From positions 1 through 64,000 of the forward strand of contig NZ_VWVM01000010.1 of assembly GCF_008632075.1 (NCBI RefSeq): a stretch of DNA of 64,000 nucleotides, in the 5' to 3' direction. Positions 58,222-64,000 of the stretch are shown here, in pieces. The stretch is from Candidatus Pantoea gossypiicola. GTDB lineage: Bacteria; Pseudomonadota; Gammaproteobacteria; Enterobacterales; Enterobacteriaceae. Each line of letters begins with the position of its first letter. Position 1 is the stretch's first letter. The position numbers were made by a program, and so were the translations under genes. The notes under the pieces were generated by a model that was not told the origin of the DNA, made no database searches, and was given only the letters and a program-made list of their open reading frames with translations.

Positions 58222-59535
58222 TTAATGAACGGCATTCTCCTGCATCACGCTGCTGACAATCAACCTCGCGGGCAGCGTAAAGGTAAAACAGGTCTCTTTA
58301 TGCGGCACGCTGGTGATATCGAGCCGCGCGTTGTGGTGGCTCAGCGCATGTTTCACAATCGCCAGTCCCAGCCCGCTGCCGCCGGTGGCGCGTGAACGCG
58401 CTTTATCAACCCGGTAGAACCGCTCGGTCAGACGCGGAATATGTTCTGAGGCAATACCCGGCCCGTTGTCGCACACCCGGAAGGTTGCGCCCTGCTTGCC
58501 ACGCAGCCAGCTGATATCGATCCGCGTGCCCTCCGGAGTGTGATTCACCGCGTTGTAAACCAGGTTGGAGATGGCGCTGCGCAGCTGTTCGTCGTTGCCG
58601 AACACTTTCAGATGGGGATCGGTATGAAAATGGATATCGTGCCGACCGCCACTCAGTGTCGCCGCCTCATGCTGCAGCAGTTTCAGCATCACCGGCACAT
58701 CGACCTTCTCTTTGAGATCGATCGCAGGCGCGGCTTCAATGCGCGACAGCGTCAGCAGCTGTTTCACCAGGCTGTCCATTCGACGCGTCTGCTCCGACAT
58801 GGTGTGCAGCGCTTTGCTGCGCGAAGGCTCGCTCATCACCGAGTCGTTCATCATCTCCAGATAGCCCTGCAGCACGGTGAGCGGTGTACGTAACTCATGG
58901 CTGACGTTGGCAAAGAAGTTGCGGCGCGCCCCTTCCAGCTGATGCATCTGCGTCACATCACGGGCCACCAGTAACCATTGCCCCTCGCTGTAGGGCATGA
59001 CGCGGAATTCCATGTGAAGTTTGTTGTTCAGCACCAGCGTCAGCGGCTTGTCAAAATCGCGCTGACGAAGATAGCGGGAGAACTCCGGGTAACGCAGCAG
59101 ATTGAGGATATTCTGGCCATTATCTTCCGGCCAGCGCAGGCCAAGGTGTTGCTGCGCCAGGCCGTTACACCAGAAAATCGTGCCCTCTTCCGTGGTCAGG
59201 ATCACCGCATCCGGCAGCGACTCGGCCCCGCTGCGGAAGCGTTTAATCAGGTTGCCCAGTTCACGCCGCCGCCGCCGGTTGCGCAGTTGCATCTGGTAAA
59301 GCCCATAAAACAGCGGTTCCCAGCTGGCACGCCCGGTCGGTGGCGTCATGGTGCGGTCGAGCCACAGCCAGTGCGACAGCCGCATCAGATTGTGGAAATG
59401 CCACAACAGCACCACCAGCACGCTCAGCAGCAGCCACCAGGACAGGCCGCCAAGCAGCAGGCCCAGCAGCGCCGCGGGCAGACAGGCCAGCAGCAGTTCT
59501 GTCAATAATCTCTTCCAGGAGAGGCGTTCCAGCAC
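58222..59535 (-). CDS. phoR: Phosphate regulon sensor histidine kinase PhoR
   Basis: PhoR senses low phosphate through the Pst-PhoU complex and phosphorylates PhoB. The 437 residues have two N-terminal membrane helices (about 14-30 and 32-46), a charged linker ([10 protein letters not shown]), a PAS domain (about 96-205), the dimerisation/phosphoacceptor motif [10 protein letters not shown] with His213, and the ATPase boxes [15 protein letters not shown] and [11 protein letters not shown]. There is no periplasmic sensor domain, as in E. coli. It follows phoB by 14 bp and overlaps or abuts the PstS-like gene. Confidence 0.97.
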   Translation of the reverse strand: MLERLSWKRLLTELLLACLPAALLGLLLGGLSWWLLLSVLVVLLWHFHNLMRLSHWLWLDRTMTPPTGRASWEPLFYGLYQMQLRNRRRRRELGNLIKRFRSGAESLPDAVILTTEEGTIFWCNGLAQQHLGLRWPEDNGQNILNLLRYPEFSRYLRQRDFDKPLTLVLNNKLHMEFRVMPYSEGQWLLVARDVTQMHQLEGARRNFFANVSHELRTPLTVLQGYLEMMNDSVMSEPSRSKALHTMSEQTRRMDSLVKQLLTLSRIEAAPAIDLKEKVDVPVMLKLLQHEAATLSGGRHDIHFHTDPHLKVFGNDEQLRSAISNLVYNAVNHTPEGTRIDISWLRGKQGATFRVCDNGPGIASEHIPRLTERFYRVDKARSRATGGSGLGLAIVKHALSHHNARLDITSVPHKETCFTFTLPARLIVSSVMQENAVH

Positions 59536-59549
59536 GGTAAAGGCTCCGT

Positions 59550-60239
59550 TTAGTAGCGGGCAGAGAAACGATACCCTGTTCCACGGACGGTTTGTACCAT
59601 GCGATCGTGGCCGGAGACCTCCAGCGCTTTACGTAAACGGCGAATGTGAACATCGACAGTGCGATCTTCCACATACACATTGGTGCCCCAGACGTGGTTC
59701 AGCAGCTGCTCGCGGCTGTAGACTCGTTCCGGGTGGGTCATAAAGAAGTGCAGAAGCTTATATTCGGTAGGGCCCATCTCCAGCGGCGTGGTTTCGGACA
59801 TCACGCGATGTGAGGAGGGATCCAGACTCAGCCCCTGCATCTCAATGACTTCTTCCACCGCCATCGGCGAAATGCGGCGCATCACCGCTTTGATCCGCGC
59901 CATCAGCTCTTTGGGTGAAAACGGCTTGGTAATGTAATCATCGGCACCCACTTCCAGGCCACGTACCCGATCTTCCTCTTCGCCGCGCGCGGTGAGCATC
60001 ATCACCGGGATATCACGGGTCATCGCCTCGCGCTTCAGATGCTTGATAAACTGAATACCGCTGCCACCGGGTAACATCCAGTCCAGCAAAATAAGATCGG
60101 GCCAGGGTTCAATCAGCTTGCCAACGGCGCTGTCATAATCTTCCGCCTCGATTGGCTGATAGTCGTTCTGCTCCAGAACAAAACACAACATTTCACGGAT
60201 GGGGGCTTCATCCTCCACAACCAAAATGCGCTTAGCCAT
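59550..60239 (-). CDS. phoB: Phosphate regulon response regulator PhoB
   Basis: PhoB is the DNA-binding response regulator that activates the Pho regulon. The 229 residues contain a receiver domain (acidic pocket VEDE at 9-12, phosphoacceptor Asp53 in LLDWMLPGG) and an OmpR-type winged helix with the recognition region [22 protein letters not shown]. Autoregulation is expected: a Pho box lies about 50-80 bp upstream. It is divergent from sbcD and starts the phoB-phoR-pstS-like operon. Confidence 0.98.
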   Translation of the reverse strand: MAKRILVVEDEAPIREMLCFVLEQNDYQPIEAEDYDSAVGKLIEPWPDLILLDWMLPGGSGIQFIKHLKREAMTRDIPVMMLTARGEEEDRVRGLEVGADDYITKPFSPKELMARIKAVMRRISPMAVEEVIEMQGLSLDPSSHRVMSETTPLEMGPTEYKLLHFFMTHPERVYSREQLLNHVWGTNVYVEDRTVDVHIRRLRKALEVSGHDRMVQTVRGTGYRFSARY

Positions 60240-60286
60240 TATTACTCCTGCTGATTATGACGGCTGTCACTGAGATTCGCGGCGTC

Positions 60287-60320
60287 ATTATGCGTCAGAT
60301 TTGTGACACTTTTATGAAAA
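60287..60320 (-). promoter_or_regulatory. Pho box and -10 of phoBR
   Basis: The minus strand reads TTTTCATAAAA-GTGTCACAAAT (60320-60299), two 11-bp repeats of the CTGTCAT-A-A type, then CATAAT (60292-60287) as -10. It closely resembles the E. coli phoB promoter. Confidence 0.85.
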
Positions 60321-60351
60321 ACATAACCTGCCTGTAACCTCACTGGTAATC

Positions 60352-60362
60352 ATTTATGACAG
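60352..60362 (-). promoter_or_regulatory. Additional PhoB half-site
   Basis: CTGTCATAAAT is a perfect Pho half-box about 40 bp upstream of the main box, between phoB and divergent sbcD. Its partner repeat (GATTACC) is poor. Confidence 0.45.
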
Positions 60363-60374
60363 CGCAGCGACATT

Positions 60375-60404
60375 TTTTTGCTTTGGTCGCAGAGCCAGTA
60401 TAAT
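60375..60404 (+). promoter_or_regulatory. Likely promoter of sbcDC
   Basis: A perfect TATAAT lies at 60399-60404 with a weak TTTTTG -35 at 18-bp spacing. It predicts a short leader of about 25-30 nt before sbcD. Confidence 0.5.
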
Positions 60405-60436
60405 CCCCCGGCGAATCACAACGGCAGGGACTCATC

Positions 60437-61636
60437 ATGCGCATTATTCATACTGCGGACTGGCATCTGGGGCAGTTCTTCTACAACAAAAGTCGGGCGG
60501 CGGAACATCAGGCGTTTCTCGACTGGCTGTTGATCCAGATTGAACAGCATCAGGTGGATGCGCTGATTATTGCAGGCGACCTGTTTGATACCGGCACGCC
60601 GCCCAGCTACGCCCGCGAGATGTTTAACCGCTTCGTGGTGGCGTTGCAGCCCACCGGCTGTCAGCTGATTGTGCTGGCGGGTAACCACGACTCTGTGGCG
60701 ACGCTGAATGAGTCGCGCGAGCTGCTCGCCTGTCTCAATACCCGGGTGATCGCGACTCCGCAGGCGCAGGATGATGTGTTGCTGCTCAACACCCGTCAGG
60801 GCGAACCGGGCGCGCTGCTGTGTGCCATTCCCTATCTGCGCCCGCGCGACATCCTGCGCAGCCGGGCGGGTCAGTCGGGCCGCGACAAACAGACCTCGCT
60901 GCTGGAGGCAATCGCCCACCACTATCAGCAGCGTTTCGCCGCTGCCCAGGCACTGGGTTATGCGCTGCCAGTCATTGCTACCGGTCATCTCACTACCGTC
61001 GGCGTCAGCCAGAGCGATTCCGTACGTGACATCTATATCGGCACGCTGGACGCCTTCCCGGCCAGCGCCTTTCCGGCGGCTGACTATATTGCGCTCGGCC
61101 ATATTCATCGCGCCCAGCGCGTGGCGGGCAGCGAGCATATCCGCTACAGCGGCTCGCCGATTCCGCTGAGCTTTGATGAGCTGGGCGTGGAAAAAAGCGT
61201 CTTCCTGCTGGAACTGGCGGCCAGCGGCCTGCAGTCAGTCACGCCGCTGGTGGTGCCGCAGGCGCAGCCGATGCAGGTGCTGAAAGGATCGCTGGCGCAG
61301 ATTGCAGAACAGCTAAATGCCTTCAGTGCGGCAGAGCAGGAAAAACCGACCTGGCTCGACATCGAAGTGACCACTCAGGAGTACCTCAGCGATCTGCAAC
61401 GTCAGGTCGAAACCCTGACCGCCACACTGCCGGTCGAGGTATTGCTGCTGCGCCGCAGTCGTGAACAGCGGCAGCAGAGCCTGGCGCGGCTCGACAACGA
61501 AACACTGAGTGAGCTGAAGGTGGAAGAGGTCTTTGCCCGCCGCCTGGCGCTGGATGAGGCGCTGCAACCGGCGCAAATCGACGAGATGACCACGCTGTTC
61601 CGCCAGACGCTGGCCGCCATGGAAGAGACCCAATGA
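60437..61636 (+). CDS. sbcD: SbcCD nuclease subunit SbcD
   Basis: SbcD is the Mre11-type nuclease that, with SbcC, cleaves DNA hairpins and palindromes and trims DNA ends. The 399 residues (E. coli 400) start [15 protein letters not shown] with metal ligands Asp8 and His10. Further motifs are [21 protein letters not shown] and the GHIH-type site in [11 protein letters not shown]. Its stop overlaps the sbcC ATG (ATGA), so the two are coupled. Confidence 0.97.
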   Translation: MRIIHTADWHLGQFFYNKSRAAEHQAFLDWLLIQIEQHQVDALIIAGDLFDTGTPPSYAREMFNRFVVALQPTGCQLIVLAGNHDSVATLNESRELLACLNTRVIATPQAQDDVLLLNTRQGEPGALLCAIPYLRPRDILRSRAGQSGRDKQTSLLEAIAHHYQQRFAAAQALGYALPVIATGHLTTVGVSQSDSVRDIYIGTLDAFPASAFPAADYIALGHIHRAQRVAGSEHIRYSGSPIPLSFDELGVEKSVFLLELAASGLQSVTPLVVPQAQPMQVLKGSLAQIAEQLNAFSAAEQEKPTWLDIEVTTQEYLSDLQRQVETLTATLPVEVLLLRRSREQRQQSLARLDNETLSELKVEEVFARRLALDEALQPAQIDEMTTLFRQTLAAMEETQ

Positions 61637-64000
61637 AGATCCTTACGCTACGGTTTAAAAACCTCAATGCCCTGCGCGGTGAATGGTTCATCGACTTCCG
61701 CGCCGAGCCTTTTGCCAGCAACGGTCTGTTCGCGATTACCGGTGCCACCGGGGCGGGTAAAACCACCCTGCTGGACGCCATCTGCCTGGCGCTCTATCAC
61801 CAGACGCCGCGCCTTGGCGCGATTTCCCAGAGCCAGAATGCGCTGATGACCCGCGACTGCGCAGAATGTCTGGCTGAGGTCGAGTTTGAGATCAAAGGTG
61901 AAGCGTGGCGCGCCTTCTGGAGCCAGAACCGCGCGCGCGGCACCGCTGACGGCAAGCTACAGGCACCGCGCGTTGAGCTGGCGCGCTGTGACGATAACAC
62001 CATTGTTGCCGATAAGGTTGGTGACAAGCTGAAGCTGATCGAAACCCTGTCAGGTCTTGATTTCGAACGCTTCACCCGCTCAATGATGCTGTCACAAGGC
62101 CAGTTCGCCGCCTTCCTGAATGCCAAAGCCAGTGAACGCGCCGAACTGCTGGAGGAGCTGACCGGCACCGAAATTTACGGCCTGATTTCCGCGGCCATCT
62201 ACGAGCGTCATAAAGAGGCGAAGACCCGGCTGGATCTGCTGCGCAGCCAGGCGGGTGCGATGGCGCTGCTGGATAGCGACGCCCGCGACGCGCTGCAACA
62301 GCAGCTCAGCGATCTGACCAGGGCTGAACAGCAGCTCAGCGCGGATTATCAGCAGGCGCAGCAACAGCAGCAGTGGCAGCAACAGGCAGAGCAGTTACAG
62401 CAGGAAAGTGCGCAGGCTGAAGCGGCAGTACAGCAGGCGCAGGCTGCCTCACAGGCGGCTGAAACCGACCGCCAGCGACTGGCTCGCAGCGAACCGGCTG
62501 AAAAACTGCGGATTAAACTGCAGCAGCGTGACGCATTGCGCAGTGAACAGCAGCAGGCTGAGAGCCGCTATCAGCAGCTTAATGCGGCGCAGCAGCAGGC
62601 CCAGAACCAGCAGCAGCAGCATCAGCAGCACTACGCAGCCGCTCAGACCACCCGCCAGCAGGCGTTGCAGGAACAGCAGCAGCAGGAGAGCCTGCTGACG
62701 GAACAGGTGCTGCCGCTGGATCAGCGCATTACAACGCTGCAGCAACAGCTTGCAGAGCAGCAGCAGGAAAATGCCCGGCAGCAGCAGCATGCCGACCAGA
62801 CCCAGGCCAGCCTGACGCAGCAGAAGCAGCAGGTCGTGGGCTGGCAGCAGGCGATTGCCGAACAGCATCAGTTACGCGAGCAGCTTGCCGATCTGCCGCA
62901 CTGGGGCGCTTCGCTGCCGGTATGGCAGGAGAACTTTGCCCTGCTGGCACAGCGTGAGGCGACGCTGGCGGCACTGACACAACAGCGCGAGCAGCAACAG
63001 CAACAGATCGATGCGCAACAGGCAAAACAGCAACAGCAGGCACAACAGTCACTGCCGCGCCAGCAGGCGGAGCAACAGGCCCGCCAGGCGCTTTTGCAGG
63101 CGGAGCAGGCACTCACTTCGCTTCATGAACAGCATCCACCCGCTGCACTGCGGCAGGCATTAAGCCAGTTGCAGAACAGCCGTCCGGCGCGTCAGCAACT
63201 GCTGCTGATCTCAACGCAGTGGCAGCCGCTGCACCAGCAGCTGGGCCAGCGCCAGCAAAGGCTGAGCGCGCTGGAAAAAGCGCATCAGCAGAGTGAAGCG
63301 GAACTTCAGAGCCTGCGCGAGACGTGGAAACGCGAAAAACAGCAGCTGGATGATGTCGAAAAAATCTGCGCGCTGGAGCAGCAGATTGTCGACCTCAGCG
63401 ATTTCCGCGCCCGGCTCACCGCCGATCAGCCCTGCCCGCTGTGCGGCTCCTGCACCCACCCCGCCGTCGGGGCCTACAGCACACTGGAAGTAAGTGCTAA
63501 CCAGCAGCGCCGGGCTGCGCTGCAGCAGCAAACCGAGGCACTGCGCGAAGCGGGCACGGCAAAAAACGAACAGCTGAAGCAATCAACGGTGCAGCAGCAG
63601 ACCCTGCGCGAGGAAATCGCCGGGATGCAGCAACAGCTTGAACTGCTTGAGCAGCAATGGCAGGCGCTGAGCGGTGAGCTGGCACTTACCTTCCCGCTTG
63701 CCGATCGCGAGGCCTTAGCCGCGTGGCAGCAGCAGCAAAGCGAACGTGAAAGTCAGCTTGAGCAGCAGCGACAGGCTCAGGAGGCCGCCGGACAGGCGCG
63801 TCAGGCCGCAAAGGATTACCATCTTCAGCAGCTGCAGGCCTGGCAGCAGCACCAGCAGGCCGAACAGCTGGCGCAGCAGTCGCTGACCAGCCTGCAACAG
63901 GCACTGGATGCGCTGCAACAGCGCCAGCAGCAGGAACAGCAGGCCTGGGAGCAGTTGCTGCGCCGTCTTGAGCAGCAGTTCAGCGCACACCATCTTGCCC
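61633..64000 (+). CDS. sbcC: SbcCD nuclease subunit SbcC (3' end cut by window)
   Basis: SbcC is an SMC/Rad50-type ATPase that regulates SbcD. The frame starts [18 protein letters not shown] and is open for 789 codons to the window edge. Walker A is GATGAGKTT (37-45) and the Q-loop is in [14 protein letters not shown]. The rest visible is coiled coil with the zinc hook CPLC at Cys601/Cys604. The coiled coil is extraordinarily Gln-rich, with many CAG runs. The hook is further from the N-terminus than half of the 1048-residue E. coli protein, suggesting lengthened coils. Walker B and the signature motif are beyond the window. Confidence 0.95.
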   Translation, partial: MKILTLRFKNLNALRGEWFIDFRAEPFASNGLFAITGATGAGKTTLLDAICLALYHQTPRLGAISQSQNALMTRDCAECLAEVEFEIKGEAWRAFWSQNRARGTADGKLQAPRVELARCDDNTIVADKVGDKLKLIETLSGLDFERFTRSMMLSQGQFAAFLNAKASERAELLEELTGTEIYGLISAAIYERHKEAKTRLDLLRSQAGAMALLDSDARDALQQQLSDLTRAEQQLSADYQQAQQQQQWQQQAEQLQQESAQAEAAVQQAQAASQAAETDRQRLARSEPAEKLRIKLQQRDALRSEQQQAESRYQQLNAAQQQAQNQQQQHQQHYAAAQTTRQQALQEQQQQESLLTEQVLPLDQRITTLQQQLAEQQQENARQQQHADQTQASLTQQKQQVVGWQQAIAEQHQLREQLADLPHWGASLPVWQENFALLAQREATLAALTQQREQQQQQIDAQQAKQQQQAQQSLPRQQAEQQARQALLQAEQALTSLHEQHPPAALRQALSQLQNSRPARQQLLLISTQWQPLHQQLGQRQQRLSALEKAHQQSEAELQSLRETWKREKQQLDDVEKICALEQQIVDLSDFRARLTADQPCPLCGSCTHPAVGAYSTLEVSANQQRRAALQQQTEALREAGTAKNEQLKQSTVQQQTLREEIAGMQQQLELLEQQWQALSGELALTFPLADREALAAWQQQQSERESQLEQQRQAQEAAGQARQAAKDYHLQQLQAWQQHQQAEQLAQQSLTSLQQALDALQQRQQQEQQAWEQLLRRLEQQFSAHHLA

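Noticed and set aside
62340..63960. CAG-rich repeats as a possible CRISPR array or microsatellite locus
   Set aside because: The repeats are in frame as Gln codons of the sbcC coiled coil; no constant repeat/spacer structure exists.

Overview
The window is a long, ordered block of housekeeping genes from a gammaproteobacterium of the order Enterobacterales. Gene order follows the Escherichia coli amtB-to-sbcC chromosomal segment almost gene for gene, and most predicted proteins match their E. coli counterparts in length. The genes that break this order, together with moderately high G+C and typical enterobacterial leaders, point to an Erwiniaceae-like genome, probably Pantoea or Erwinia. The sequence alone does not fix the species. 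Apart from the tail of an IS3-family element at the extreme left edge, there is no phage, integron, CRISPR array, tRNA or rRNA.

Layout. 1-127: right end of an IS3-family element, ending 15 bp from the amtB stop. 143-2058: glnK-amtB ammonium module with a sigma-54/NtrC control region. 2059-6082: decR-mdlA-mdlB. 6191-7234: a PLP-dependent cysteine-desulfhydrase-like gene divergent from decR. 7269-11542: cof, ybaE, queC, fadM, ybaV. 11683-21105: the protein-quality-control block ppiD, hupB, lon, clpX, clpP, tig, bolA. 21392-23518: yajG-ampG. 23963-28723: cyoABCDE, cytochrome bo3 oxidase and heme O synthase. 28856-34188: yajR, yajQ, panE-yajL, thiI. 34421-38503: xseB-ispA-dxs-yajO. 38562-42632: pgpA, thiL, nusB, ribH, ribD, nrdR. 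42818-43850: kbp and yajI. 43910-50077: the queA-tgt-yajC-secD-secF operon and acpH. 50286-52355: an inositol-monophosphatase-like gene coupled to a secreted histidine acid phosphatase, in the slot where E. coli carries malZ. 52877-55619: proY and brnQ. 56011-57117: a short MetE-like methionine synthase with MetJ-type boxes. 57282-60239: phoB-phoR followed by a PstS-like periplasmic protein. 60437-64000: sbcD and the 5' part of sbcC.

Functional links. Queuosine synthesis is represented three times (queC, tgt, queA). Thiamine and isoprenoid metabolism is represented by cof, dxs, thiI, thiL and ispA, and CyoE consumes the farnesyl diphosphate made through IspA. Phosphate physiology clusters at the right: the phoBR regulator, a PstS-like binding protein, and a periplasmic phosphatase with a cytosolic inositol-phosphatase-like partner.

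Regulatory signals legible in the DNA: a sigma-54 promoter and NtrC site (glnK), sigma-32 promoters (lon, clpP), a FadR operator (fadM), MetJ-type boxes (metE-like), a Pho box (phoB) and a consensus sigma-70 promoter (cyo).

I found no clearly new multi-gene system. The most interesting points are the decR/desulfhydrase pair, the phosphatase/inositol phosphatase operon, the PstS-like protein attached to phoBR, the MetJ-box-controlled short methionine synthase, a 90-bp concentric palindromic element after yajR, and an orphan minus-strand terminator after acpH.
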